From Cryptomeria japonica (Eukaryota > Streptophyta > Pinopsida > Cupressales > Cupressaceae), in assembly GCF_030272615.1 (NCBI RefSeq), contig NC_081412.1:140224747-140288746 (forward strand): a stretch of 64,000 bases of DNA. Reading direction: 5' to 3'. Shown piece by piece: positions 33,177-44,822 of this stretch (position 1 is its first letter; every line of letters starts with the position of its first letter). The position numbers were made by a program, and so were the translations under genes. The notes beneath the pieces were generated by a model. The model worked only from the letters and a program-made list of their open reading frames with translations. It ran no database searches and was not told the DNA's origin.

Positions 33177-33508
33177 CATGTTCCCATGGGGCTGCTTAGC
33201 TTATTTTTGCTAGCAGCCGCTGCTCAACTTTTTTAAGACATATTTGTAGAGCTGGTGGCCCCATGAGTATTTATTTTTTTGCTTATTTTTAAGAGAACTC
33301 TTAAAATTGGTATTAATAATATTAGTAATAATTTGTGCACAAGAAAAAATAGAAATAAAATGTTTAAAAAAAAGAGGGAAACAAATTTGTGGAGCCACGT
33401 GGCATTTTGGCAATATGCAGTTGCTGCTTATTTCCAGCCCCCCTTATTTTCCCACAGCTTATTTTCAATTCCTAAACAATAATAGTTAAGCAGCCTCCTG
33501 GGAACATG
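33177..33508. repeat. Fold-back (MITE-like) element
   Basis: The left end CATGTTCCCATGGGG and the reverse complement of the right end CATGTTCCCAGGAGG agree at 22 of about 25 terminal bases. The ~330-bp element has no coding capacity. GCTGCTTA and CAGCTTATTTTC phrases recur inside. No convincing target duplication was found. Confidence 0.5.
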
Positions 33509-33691
33509 AGGTAAGCTTTCATTTAACTTCCCCTTCATGTTCTTTCTATTTTGACAACTAAAAAACACCTTACAAGTTGTCACAATTGAATTTAGCAACT
33601 TTCATGACAATTAATAGATAATCATAAATTGCCAAATAATAATTAAATACAATTGTGGTAAAAGCAAGGTTGAGACATTTTCTCAACATTC

Positions 33692-34432
33692 TCCCACTTG
33701 TTGAACACCTTGCAAAAGCATTAATGGAAATTGAATAAATCAAGCTTCAAAAGAAAAAAGGCCCATGGCTTCTCTACACCAACTAATTTTTTTTGTGCTT
33801 ACTGGTTTAGTAAGAGAATCTACAACATTCTCTAAAGTGTCTTTTTTCTATAACACGACTCTACCACCCTCAACCATTTCTTGAACAAAGTGATACTGAA
33901 CATCTATGTGCTTTGTGCATGCATGATACATTAGGTTTTTCAGCCAAACAAATGGTACTTTGACTATCACATCTAATTCATACTTGTTTACATTGAAAGC
34001 CAATACCTAAACATAATCTCTCTAACCACACTACCTTTTTACAAGCATGTGTCACAACAATGTACAATGCTTGTGTAGTGGACAATGCAACTGTATGTTG
34101 TCTTTTGCTTAATCAACTGCCTGCTCCTCCAAACAAAGTAAAGACGTAGCCACTCGTGGACCTTCGACAATCTAGATCACCAACAAAATTTGAATCAACA
34201 AAGCCTTGCAAATCAATCACCCTATTCATGCCATTAGATCCATGATAACAAATGCAATTATTAGAAGTCCCACGTAAATATTTGAAAACCCTTATCACAT
34301 AAGTCCAATGCTCTTTGCTAGGATTTTTCATAAATCTACTAACAACTCCCATTGTTGCAAAAAATCCCCAATCAAACACTCCAAGAAAGGCATCCCCTTC
34401 CCAAACCAAGTGAACTTGGCTTTGATACCACA
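33692..34432 (-). pseudogene. Ty1/copia pol C-terminal remnant (RNase H)
   Basis: Minus-strand frames read SRFMKNPSKEHWTYVIRVFKYLRGTS and LQGFVDSNFVGDLDCRRSTSGY, with FTLFGG after it. They continue through TVALSTTQALYIVVTHACK into CDSQSTICLAEKP, the standard copia RNase H and C-terminal blocks. Stops accumulate after 34100. Upstream the frame runs directly into a primer site and LTR, so gag, PR, IN and most of RT are deleted. A purine run (GTGGGAGAA, about 33692-33702) marks the 3' end of the interior. Confidence 0.8.
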
Positions 34433-34662
34433 TGTTAGTTCATAGGTTGTTGACTCAATAAAGTGTTGTAGTGATCCAAAGAGAGAAGTTTTATTGATGT
34501 AACTCATTGAAGGATTGATACAAGTCTTTGATCTTTGTAGGTGTGGATTTTTTTCCCATGAGGGTTTCTCCATGTAATTCTTGAGTTATGGTTTGCATTT
34601 ATTTTGTTATCTATTTTCATCTAATTTCTATTTGTTAATTTGGGTGCATAAAATTATCAACA
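34420..34662 (-). repeat. 5' LTR and primer site of the copia remnant
   Basis: The LTR (34433-34662) begins TGTTGATAATTTTATGC on the minus strand and ends ACTAACA. It is followed immediately by TGTGGTATCAAAGCC, a tRNA-Met primer-site match (34420-34432). A second LTR copy lies inverted at 32805-33047. Confidence 0.75.
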
Positions 34663-35961
34663 TATTTTCACTGTAAAGTTTTATCATGTTTTTAAACATC
34701 CATCACCCTTATAAATGGGTTTGTGAACAATGAAATGACATTGCATGATTATGCAAGAACCAAAATGTTTAAAATCTTCCACACATTGTTAATCATATCT
34801 TTTGTTTTCTTAATATTGAAATGGTTATTGGCTTTCTTAAACATGATGTTGATTAATTTTATTGAGGATTTTGCAATTTAGAAGACTTTACCATTAATTT
34901 ATTGATAGAAATGGTGTGTAGTTATGAGGTTGCAAGCATGTTGCTAGAACTTGAGCATACTACTTATGAATAGTCAAGTACTTAGTGGATAAAATGTTGT
35001 GGAGGGCATCAAAACATTGTTTGAACTTGTAAAGATGGTTCCTAAGGTGGGTTTTACCTTTGTGTTCTCACATCTAGTTTCTGATTCATGGGGCATCAAC
35101 ATGTAGGATTTCCCAAACACAAGTGTGGAAATTAAAAGTTATGTAAGAGAGAAAGTCAAAGATATCACGTGGACGAAACAACTTGGGCAAAAAAGAGAAC
35201 ATTATGTTATACATTTCAATCCCACATACAACAATGAGTAGAAGTACTATTTGGGAGCATATATAAGGTAGAAAGCTAAAATGCTAATAACTCAACTAAG
35301 AATTGGTTCACAGGATCTGAGGTGTGAAACAAGAGTAGTGAGCAAATAGGATTTGTTCTTTCTATTCATCGGGATTAGTGGAGACAGAGTAGCACAACAT
35401 AATGGAGTGTAAGGCATACGAGGACTAGTACAAGAAGAAGAGAAGATAGCTAAAGCCAGATCCTTAGTGACCCTATTTTAAGAGAAGAAGATAGCAAAAA
35501 TGACAAGTTACTTGATCTCAAAATCCATAGTAGAAGAAGAAGAAAAATTGGCAAAGAGATAGAAAACATCAAGAAATAATTGGTTGAGTTGTCAAATGTT
35601 TGTTTTGTTCAAGCGGTTTCAGTTCCAATTCTTGGGTCAATAGACTAGTTGGTCTCATGGGTGTTAATAAAAACATTTCAATTCATGATGTGGTGTTTAG
35701 ATCATTTTTTGTTGTCTTCTTTTGAGCTATGTGCACACTATGACATATTGAAACCACTGCTCATTGAACATGAGAGAACCCATACCTACATTTTCATCGA
35801 TGAGTTTAACATTTGCAAATAGTACAAGTGTAGGTGTTTTTCATATATAGGGGAGATGACCTAGAAATTGTGTACACTAACTTAGAGATCATGCAATATC
35901 TAATTGATGTAAGTCAAAAACCTCAAATGTTCACCAAAGCTTTTTATCTACCTATAGCTAT
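34663..35961. other. AT-rich decayed DNA, no gene
   Basis: No frame of note and no terminal repeats. A plus-strand stretch near 35720-35830 reads as a short protein-like phrase (YDILKPLLIEHERTHTYIF) with nearby stops, but I cannot place it in a family. Confidence 0.5.
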
Positions 35962-37429
35962 TGTAGACACCTAAAATCTGCACACTTAATTAAATGAATT
36001 TATCCACCTATTAATTAAACTAAGGTTTTATTAATGTCCTTTTTCTTCTATCTAGCCATTAATCAAATTCAACATTTGATTAATTCTCCTTTCTTCTATT
36101 AATTAAAAAAATCCTATTTATTTGATTAAATCCCCTTTCCACATTTAATTGAATTTACATTTAATTAAATTCATTTCTTGCATATAATAAATCAAATTTA
36201 TTTATAACACCCCCCCCTCAATCGCACTTTCCTACAAATGCAAGTTGCATCTATTTTAGTTGAAATAAAACATTTTATTTTAACTAAAATCTTAATATCT
36301 CCCACTTGCATTCTCCTAAATTCATGACTAAACCTCTTCTAGAGCCTTCTAGATTCTTCTAAACCACTCTAATTAGCCTAAACCATTCCCTAATCATTTG
36401 CACATTCCCTAAGAAAGGTCACTTCTCACAAAAGCCTCAAAGTCTTTGAAATGCATTGAAGGCTTGGTGTCTCCAACAAGTTAACCCTGACAGTCTCCCA
36501 AACCATTAATGGCTAACTCAACCTTACCACATGATTAGAGACTTTCTCTCTAACTCAACCCTCATCTAACCTAGGGGTCTCATCAAGCACTCATTGCTTT
36601 GACCCTAGTTATCCTATTAACCCTTGCACAAGAGTTTACCCTTTGGGTAAAAGTTTTATCCACTGGTTATCCAGTAACTCAACCATAACCTTACCTCCTA
36701 AGGTAACCACCATGTCTTCTCAGGCATTTAATGCCTCTTACATCTCCTCTCAAGCCTCCTCATGGTGACATTTGTCAACCTAGGATTGGATTGAAAACCT
36801 CACAAGGATTGAATAAATTTCAATCCTGACCCCTGTTAAAGATTACTCAATCTTAACCCTTCATTTGACCATTCTTCTATAAATAGAGCTCCATTTCCTC
36901 CATTTTATCAAATCCAAGTTTTTATGCATCCAGGTTATCAAGAATTTGCATTTGCCTCTCTCATAAGCTTACACATTTTAGATAGCAATAACATTTTCAT
37001 AGCATGTTAGTTTCTTTATCATATCTTAGTAATATCATAGTATCATCATGTTAGGATAGCATGTCATGTTAGATTAATTTTCATATCACTCTCATGCTAG
37101 TTTAATATCACACTAATCTTGTTATTTTGCACCATATCATTAGCTAGTTTCATATTCATATCATGCTAAGATCTCAGTTTCATAGCATTTATATCTTTTA
37201 TCATATATCCCTCGTTCTTTAGGTAGTCATTTTAGAGATCAAGTGCTCTTCCAAGCTGAGAGCCACCTTGATTTGAAGGATCCTCTGAGATAGAGAACAA
37301 TGAGACGCTTTTAGAGTTTTTGGTTGATTAATATGTCATTCTCATTTGAATCCTCTAACATTATGTTTCATTGGTATGCTTGATGTGTGCTTGTTTGTTT
37401 TGCAGGTGATCACTCAATCTGAGCATACA
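35962..37429 (+). repeat. 5' LTR of the large right-hand element
   Basis: TGTAGACACC at the start and GAGCATACA at the end (TG...CA), 1468 bp. Just downstream is a primer site. A TATA box lies inside at 36878-36885. The partner LTR must lie beyond 64000, so the boundaries rest on termini and primer site only. Confidence 0.7.
36878..36885 (+). promoter_or_regulatory. TATA box in the LTR
   Basis: TATAAATA in TTCTATAAATAGAGC, about 550 bp before the LTR end. This is the typical form and position of a plant LTR promoter. Confidence 0.6.
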
Positions 37430-37433
37430 TTTT

Positions 37434-37451
37434 TGGCACCTACTGTGGGGC
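37434..37451 (+). other. Primer-binding site of the large element
   Basis: TGGCACCTACTGTGGGGC begins 4 nt after the LTR. It has the form of the TGGCGCC...GGGG sites used by Athila/Tat-type gypsy elements. Confidence 0.6.
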
Positions 37452-37532
37452 TCAGCCCCATTTTTAGACATTTCTAACTTTTTCTCCATAGGTTCAAACA
37501 CAGGATTTTTGAACACACATTTGCTCAGTTTG

Positions 37533-37753
37533 GCGCATTTAATCCCTTTTTTGGCACATATAACCTGTATTTTAGCACATATAACCCCTGTTCTAGTGCA
37601 TAAAACCTGTCTTTTACTGCATTTGCTGTTTGTTCTAGCGCACGTGTAAATTCTTCTAGTGCATTTACATCATGTGTAGTGCATATACTAACCGTTCTGT
37701 CACGTTTGTAAAAATGTATGGTGCATTTATACTCCATTGTAGCGCATATGCAA
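37533..37753 (+). repeat. 21-bp periodic array, block 1 (11 units)
   Basis: A GYRCAT(A/T)T motif recurs at 37533, 37554, 37575, 37596, 37617, 37638, 37659, 37679, 37699, 37721 and 37742. The period is 21 bp with 1-base slips near the end. Units resemble GCACATATAACCTGTATTTTA. Confidence 0.85.
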
Positions 37754-37914
37754 CAGAGTTAAAAATTTGTAACAAGGTCCCGAAAATTAGGCTTGTCTAG
37801 TTCACCTTGGATTGAGATTTTACTAACTAGTTTCTTGTAGGTTTTTAACAATGTTTTTTGCAGGATAAAAGGAGTTAGTTAAGTTTTTGTTTGCTTACTT
37901 TCCTAAGTTAGCTT

Positions 37915-38380
37915 AAAAAGAACTCATGTTTTATTTAGCAAGTTAAAAGAACTTCATATCTCTTTTGTGTGCATAAAAAGAACTCCACTTTTCTTTGGGT
38001 TGTAAAAAGAACTTCACCTCCTGTTGCAAAAAGTTTAAAAAAACAACAAATTTTAATTTTGTTGAGGAAGATCATTGTTATTTGGACTTCAAATAAACAA
38101 GACAAATTTATTTTTCTTGCAAAGGATAAAAAGAACAATCCACCTATTTCTTGCAAGTTAAAAAGAACAAGCTATTTTCAAGTTCTTGCAAAGTGATTTT
38201 CGTTTCTTGCAAAACAACTTTATTTTGTCGACCAGGATTTCATTTCCTAAGCTTAGAAAATCAATTACTTTGTGAGGTAAAAAGAACACCATGATTTTTG
38301 GAGCAACATCTCCAAATAGGACTTAGAAAATCATTGCTTTGAAAGGACTAAAAAGAACAATTGTTTGCTTTGCATCGAAG
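37915..38380 (+). repeat. TAAAAAGAAC motif array (~30-bp spacing)
   Basis: AAAAAGAAC recurs at 37915, 37945, 37975 and 38004 with 29-30 bp spacing, then more sparsely at 38128, 38160, 38280 and 38350. It is usually followed by TYC or AAYC. It lies in the leader between the two 21-bp blocks. Confidence 0.65.
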
Positions 38381-39190
38381 GTGTTAGGTATATGCTCGCC
38401 CCTTAATTGTGTGATAAAAACGCCAAACACACCATTACTTGCTTTCTTTCAATTTAGCATTAAGATACATCCTTTAGCAAGCCTGCCCTACTGAGGTGCC
38501 TATAAGGCCAATGTGAGGGGAACGACCTAAGTGGGGAATGACTTTATCGCCAAGTATTCCAACCCACTATAATCAAATGTGGAGGATGATGAAAATCCCC
38601 TCCAATGGTTTTTGCTCAATGATTACCCTTTCCCTAGTATCCTTGAGATATGTAAAGCCTTTGTTTTAAAGGTTGGGAAGCCTCTTAAGGGAGTTTATCA
38701 CTGAAGACCGAACAAAAGCCTAATTACGAACTTTAAATATAGAAGCCTCGCCAAGTCAATATCCAGACATTGATAATATCATAGTGCAAGGGTGGGGAAG
38801 AATCCACCCCCAAGACACTCACCATACATCTCCCAGGATAATGATTCAATTGAGGAGCAATCCACTTTGAATTAACTTTCGGACAAAGGCAAAAAATGGG
38901 TGCCCTCTAGGAGGTGACATGACTGTTTGAGTTGAAGGAGTATCCAGATGTGGGCTATGGTATTATTGATGACCCTTGATTAAAGAGTCTACTTGGTGTG
39001 TTTTTTTTGTGTCTAAACCAGTGAAAACATTGGGGATTTGAACACATCCTCAAACAAACATACACTCAATGTTTAGAATAAAAATAACCATTGTCTTCAT
39101 GCTTGCTGTGTATTTTTTTCAGAATTCATAAAAAATCTTGCAAAACATCAAAATCAGTTCAAAACTTAGTTTGAATCAGGAGAAACATAG
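38380..39190 (+). other. Leader of the large element, no gene
   Basis: Mixed sequence without a long frame. It has phrases of moderate GC (38480-38540, 38780-38830) but no repeat or domain I can name. Confidence 0.5.
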
Positions 39191-39194
39191 AATA

Positions 39195-39341
39195 GCGCAT
39201 TTGAACAAACCTGTAGCACATTTAAACTATTCAATAGTGCATACAACAAAAACAGTGGCACATTTGAACAATCATGTGGCGCATATGAAACATCCCCTGG
39301 CACATTTAAACAATCCTGTGGCGCATTTGAAATAGAGGCTT
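39195..39341 (+). repeat. 21-bp periodic array, block 2 (7 exact-phase units)
   Basis: GCRCAT starts at 39195, 39216, 39237, 39258, 39279, 39300 and 39321, exactly 21 bp apart. Units resemble GCACATTTGAACAATCCTGTG and translate as a 7-residue repeat AHLNNPV in one frame. The core motif and phase are the same as in block 1, 1.45 kb upstream. Confidence 0.9.
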
Positions 39342-39855
39342 ATCCGAAGCAAGTTTACAAAATCCAACAGTTGATTCAGATACCCTTTTAGGAGGTCTTC
39401 CAACTTCCACTATCTTAGATTAGGTTTCTTTCAAACAAATTGGAGGGATATCAATAGTGATTATAAGTTTCACAATTCAACCCATATTCACATCAAATAC
39501 CTAGCTAGGTATCCAAGTTAGTCAAATCGGTCTAGTTTCCACTATCAGGATACATCATCCTTCAATCAAGGAACTTTATCATATCATTTGACGTACTTAG
39601 TCATATAAATAGGGGAATATCAAACCTCCTATTCGACTTAGTCAACTTGGATCAATCAAACAAAGTATTTGTTATCAAGTCAACCTATCAAAAACATCAA
39701 CTTTGATCACTCATATGACCATACCTCGTCGCTTGAAAATAATAAGATTAGTTAAAGGAAATGAGTCCTAGCATAAATCAAGATCAAGATATCATGACTA
39801 TCCAATCTAATCCCATTTTTTTATCAAGATCCCACCTGTCAAGAATATTATGATG

Positions 39856-41023
39856 TGTGTGTGTGAAAAAGTGGTCTATAGCTGCAAGCACACCACTTCA
39901 ATTAAGTCATTATATGTATGGTTAGTAATCAATAATCAATAAGTAATAAACCATAACAAAGCGACTAATTTCCTTCTAAAAGATGTGAGTATAAGATTGC
40001 TCTCAGAGTTTTATAAGCAATACCAGTGACTAGACTGCACCAAGACGAAGGATTTAATCTATATGATATTTAACTATATGGATGCAAAAATGGATGAATA
40101 ATTCAAGCAATAATCAATTCAAGCAATATGGATTCAAATAATAATGGATGCAAATAATCTAAAAAGCACAATCATATTCAATGACTCCAGAGCAAAATTG
40201 GCGTGATAATAATCTCCAAGCGTGTTCTCAAAAATCTCTGGGGTGAATTGAAATGAGAGCTGAAGACTGAATTGTAGAGAATTACAAAAAAAGCTCCATT
40301 TAGGATTAATTGAAAATAATTGAGAAATCAGGTTTAGTTAACCTTGAGATAGATTCCAATTATAGTTTAATTGAAATGCATTCAAATAAGAAGTTCAAGT
40401 TGCATTTGGAAATAATATTAAATTAATTCCATGCACTTGTGATAAAAATAGATAATTCCATGCATTTGTGATAAAAATAGATAATTCCATGAATATATTT
40501 GATTTATTCAAGAAAAGAGTCTTTTCAATGCAACTGAACTTCTTTTTCTGAAAAGCTTCGAGTTCCAATTTTAGAGAATAATCAATAATTCAAATAAATT
40601 GCTTTTCTGATATCAAGTTCTAAATTTAGAAAAAGAAATAATATCTCAAGTTTGATTTCTCTCTCAATTCAATTCTTTTTTTGTTTATTTTCAATTCAAC
40701 TCTTGCTTTGTAATTAATTCCTCTTTTGTAATAAATTAATTCCTTTTGCATGATTAAATGGCAAATTTATTAATTAATTAAATATGCAAGTATATTTAAT
40801 AAATTAAAATAGGATAATTGATCAAAATGATATTCTTGGAAATGATTCAATTAATTAAATAAATATTTAATTAATATTGAGTAATTGATTTGTCATGTGA
40901 TATTTGATGATTAAAGAATTAATAATGTGCTCAAGGTTGATTTAATTGCCTTTGTTTAGGACCTTGGTGATGTTGTCGAGATTAGGAGCCCATGGTTTAA
41001 ATGACCATTTTTAGGTTATTACA
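39856..41023 (-). repeat. 3' LTR of the Tat-type element
   Basis: 1168 bp, nearly colinear with 56307-57483 and differing by scattered substitutions and a few small indels. The other copy has one extra repeat of a 28-bp phrase (GATAATTCCATGCATTTG) near 56940. The close match implies a fairly recent insertion relative to the chromovirus. Confidence 0.92.
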
Positions 41024-41036
41024 TTTGCCCCTCTTT
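41024..41036 (-). other. Polypurine tract of the Tat-type element
   Basis: The minus strand reads AAAGAGGGGCAAA immediately before the 3' LTR start TGTAATAACC. This is the expected plus-strand primer of reverse transcription. Confidence 0.8.
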
Positions 41037-41099
41037 GAATTAATGTGCGAGCAACGTGTTGGTTCAAAGAATAGTTGATGTGTAGGAGATGCCAGTTTT

Positions 41100-41400
41100 G
41101 AACTTGATTGATCACGAACTAGATGAAGAGCAAGGTGTTTAGCTTGATTCGAAGCGATAAAGCTGAATGAAGTCTGATTAAAGCGATACCGATCCCGAAC
41201 TTGATTGAACTTAGGAACGATAGAAAACAAAGATATCAAACTTGAACTTGATTGATCAAGAAGCGGATCTTATTGATCTAGAACTTGATTGATCTAGACT
41301 TAGCGAGTGATGATAAAAATCGATCTTGAACTTGATTGATCAAGACACGATGAAGATAAACTGTCTAGCTTGATCAAGAAACAAACACTGAACACCTGCT
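41100..41400 (+). repeat. Dispersed GAACTTGATTGATC repeats
   Basis: The motif starts at 41100, 41197, 41244, 41281 and 41328, several times within TGATCA palindromes. It is followed at 41460-41620 by AGCTTGATGTAAAGCGATGAAACTGA-type phrases (AGCTTGAT, AAGCGATGAAACTGA) repeated three times. All lie between the 3' LTR and the antisense gene. Confidence 0.6.
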
Positions 41401-42372
41401 TAGATTGTGTGTGATCAAAGATACTCTTTAAACTTTTGATTGAGTTTAAATGAATAATCAGCTTGATGTAAAGCGATGAAACTGATTAACACTAAGAGAT
41501 TGATTCAGATGAAAGACAAATATCAGCTTGATTTGAAGTGATGAAACTGATATGCCCCTAGCGATTGATTCGATTCAGATAATCAAGAGATCTCAACTTG
41601 ATGTGAAGCAATGAAGGTGAGATGCCCCTTTAGCAATAAGAATTGATTGATTTTCTTTAGAAGATTTTGCTCGAATTTTGATGAAGATTTGAAAATTTTC
41701 TTGACATCTGAGATGTGAGGTCATAAGGTTGTGAGTATGCCCCCTCGGGAGCGAAATCGAAAAATAGCGAGGGTTCTTGATTATAGGCAATGGTGTGGCG
41801 AAAATAAGTTATTTGAGCACAAATTGATTATGAGGAATATTTGAAAAAATTGGCATTGATTGATGAAATTAAGCGCAGAGTTGATCGTAAAATTGATGTG
41901 TAGAATTGAAATTAATAGCCAGCGTTGAAATTGAGCGCAATTTGAAAAAAAAATGAGCATTTGATGAAAAAGCACTAAGTGGTCCAAATTGTGAAATTGA
42001 CTAGCAAAATGATCTCGAATTTCGATTTCGATCCCAAAAATGGAATCAGAATGGTCAAATTAGCTAAGGGTACAATTTTCATGTCTATCGGAGCAAGTTG
42101 AAAATTAGGGTTATGGCTATATATGGGACAAAAGTGTCATTTTCAATTCATTTTAACCCTCCAAGTTTGAAAATTCAAAAAGCCTTCTGCGAAGAAAATG
42201 GTGGTCCCTACTCATCAGCATCGATTTGAGTACCAAAGACGTCATAATCGATCCTGAAACTATGAGCCAGCGGTAAGTGATCGATCTTAAGCCTCTTTAT
42301 GTTTTCAATTTTGAATTTTTTTGCTCATTTTTCAAGTTTTTTGCATGTTTGGGGTCGGGTTTCACATTTTAT

Positions 42373-42600
42373 CGTGCAAGACAGGATTTTGTCTCGTACA
42401 AGTAACTGTTAAATTTTCTTTTGTCATTTAAAGCCATTAGAATTGTCGTTCGGACCTTACCCTCATATCGTACAACAGGTCTGTAAAAAGACCATTTTGT
42501 CGTGCGGGGTCTTATAGTTTGTCGTTTGGGAACGTTTTATCGTACGACAGCTATTCCTGACTCGTACGAGATGCTATCCCTCTATGTTTTGTCGTTCGGG
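42373..42600 (+). repeat. CGTACGA / TTGTCGT array upstream of the antisense gene
   Basis: CGT-N-C-R motifs start at 42373, 42395, 42447, 42469, 42501, 42523, 42541, 42563 and 42593. Four consecutive pairs are exactly 22 bp apart. Two alternating forms occur, TCGTACGAC and TTGTCGTTCGG, the latter always on the + strand. The array ends 180 bp before the ATG of the mobile-domain gene. Confidence 0.75.
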
Positions 42601-42782
42601 AGATAGTGAGCATTTTTGAAGGTCTAAACTTGAAAATTTGATTTTGCAGTTGACTTAGTTGGATTTGTGTGACGTTTTACTTCTCTTGTAGGCTTATTTG
42701 GAATGTTTTCTGATGCTTCGTTGTTGGGTTTTTGCAGGTTTGATTACCTCCTGTGCTCTTTAGATGCGTATATCCTCTCACT

Positions 42783-43946
42783 ATGGCATTAGTACGACAT
42801 TTATCTGAGGTTGAGCAAGCTCCAATTGATTTATGTGGTTTGACTCATCTTCTTGGTTTACCAGATATCCGTGTGAATCATGGAATGCTCACGACATTGG
42901 TAGAGCATTTCCATTCAGAGCATAACACGTTTCATCTGCCAATGGGGGAGTTGACTATCACTCCCAAGGATGTATATAGGATCCTCCATATCCCTTTTGC
43001 TGGGGATAAGGTGGATTATGATTCAGGACACCTCCCAGGATTACAGGTAGTGAGGCATGTCTTCACAGATCCTGACATTTTGACCCATTCCATTAGTTGG
43101 GACATATTGATGAGCAGATACAACAAGGAGTTTCCTTTGGTGTGTGTTCTAGCAGGATTTATCGGCTATTTTCTGATGCCAGATAGAGGTCAGCAGGATT
43201 TCTAGTGTGGTTGGGGCAGGATGCTGATGAGATTGATGGAGACCCCTTAGAGACTAGGCTAGGGTTCTTTCTTATTGGATCACATGTATCATGAGATGCA
43301 TGGGATTGTATATAGAGATGGCAGGAGCATGGCCGTAGGTGTATATATTTTACAGGTTTGGGCTTGGGAGCATCTTCCTGTTTGTCAGCTGATAGTAGAT
43401 GATAGTAGAGAGCTTGGGCAGTCGATTATATATAGGTATGTCGGTTATGTTACGTAGCCCCATCAGGGCAAGACAAATTTTTGGCGGTGATAGTTAGATG
43501 ATTTGATAGCTGTGGCGTGGAGACCTTATAGAGGTTTGGAGCCATGGGATGACTGGCAGTTGGTTCGCAGAGACCTTTTTGTTACGCGTCCACTTATTGG
43601 GAGATTGCAGACTATTGTTGAGCGGTTCGTCGTTTCTCGAGTGATGAGGCAGTATGGTAGGCCTCAGGGGATCTCGCAGGAGTATACAACTTATGCGTGT
43701 TATGCGGATGAGGAGAGACAGGGATGGTCTCCACGGTTGTCCTATGCTTTAGCTATGCAGGAGCTAACTAGTCTACAACGCCTTAGGTGGGATTATATGG
43801 ATGATGTTGCGGATGCGGGGGTATTGCCCCAGTACAGAGATTGGTTCCAGCAGCATCCTTTTCCTAGGTTTACAGATCCGGGTGAGCAGGCGCCTCACAT
43901 AGAGGATATTGAGGATGATGCTCTCGCACTAGGACAGGGACAGTGA
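42783..43946 (+). pseudogene. Plant mobile domain (PMD) protein gene, antisense within the Tat-type element
   Basis: From the ATG at 42783 the frame reads DLCGLTHLLGLPDIRVNHG, LVEHFHSEHNTFHLPMGELTIT, DVYRILHIPFAGDKVD and FIGYFLMPDRG. It continues, after stops at 43203 and frame changes, as YILQVWAWEHLPVCQ and IAVAWRPYRGLEPWDDW. These are the conserved blocks of the PMD/aminotransferase-like family (MAIN-like proteins and transposase-derived relatives), including the WxWEH and WRPYRG motifs. A pyrimidine-rich TTTTTGCAG at 42728-42737 could be a 3' splice site of a 5' leader intron. At least three interruptions make this copy non-functional. Role in the element is unknown. Confidence 0.82.
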
Positions 43947-44640
43947 CAGGGTCAGAGGCAGGGCCAGAGACAAGGACAAGGTTAGAGAGCTGAGGCTCTG
44001 AGGCGGATAGGTGGTGATCTTGGTACTAGTAGCAACAAGGTTCCAGCTGAGGGTGGACAACAGAGGGGCGAGGGCGGATCCCTTGGGCGAGTAGGAGTGA
44101 GATTGGGCAGAGCTGAGGAGGAGCGAGCAACTCCGAGACAGGTCCGTCAGCGATGAGAGGAGCAGGGTGGTACTGGAGGTGGAGATGGGGATGGAGAGCC
44201 TATGAGAGAGTAGGGGATGGACGCAGGGCGATCAATGAGAGCACGTCTTGCAGAGCTGCAGTCACAGTTGATAGTGGCTCAGACTCAACTGGCGGAGCAA
44301 GACCGGTAGCTTGCAGAGGTGAGGGCTGAGCGAGATCGTCAGCTTACGGAGCTGAGGGCAGAGCATGATCGGCAGCTGGTTGAGCTGAGAGCAGAGCGCG
44401 ATCATCAGCTTGTGGCGATGAGAGCGGAGCAAGACACTCTCCAACAGGAGGTTTTGCATTAGAACAGCAGGGCAACCTACTATGTTGCAGCATACAACAT
44501 GGCAGTTCCAGTAGCGCAGCAGGTGATCCCTTATTCACAGTATATGACACGTTTAGAGGGAGCTTGTGCACCTCGACAGGATCTCGGTCATCAGGCTCCT
44601 CCTCCTCCACTAGGCGATGAGGGAGAGGCCCAGAGCTAGA
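43947..44640 (+). pseudogene. Low-complexity and coiled-coil tail of the PMD gene
   Basis: After the PMD core the same strand encodes a Gln/Gly-rich stretch (GQGQ repeats near 43940-43980). An 11-residue tandem repeat follows at about 44302-44450: AEVRAERDRQL, TELRAEHDRQL, VELRAERDHQL, VAMRAEQDTLQ. It then continues as YYVAAYNMAVPVAQQVIPY to a stop near 44640. The charged heptad-like repeat predicts a coiled coil. Three stops interrupt the stretch. Confidence 0.65.
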
Positions 44641-44766
44641 TATTGTTTTTTTGTAGCTCGGATATTTTTTGTAGACACACCCATTTTTTTGTAGCCTATA
44701 CAATTCTTTCTCCGATGGGAGTTTGTATATGTCATTCAACATCATTTGGTACTCTTAGACTTGACA

Positions 44767-44822
<56 letters not shown>

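Noticed and set aside
37533-39341. CRISPR-like array from the regular 21-bp spacing
   Set aside because: The units are contiguous tandem repeats without unique spacers, and the context is a plant LTR element leader.
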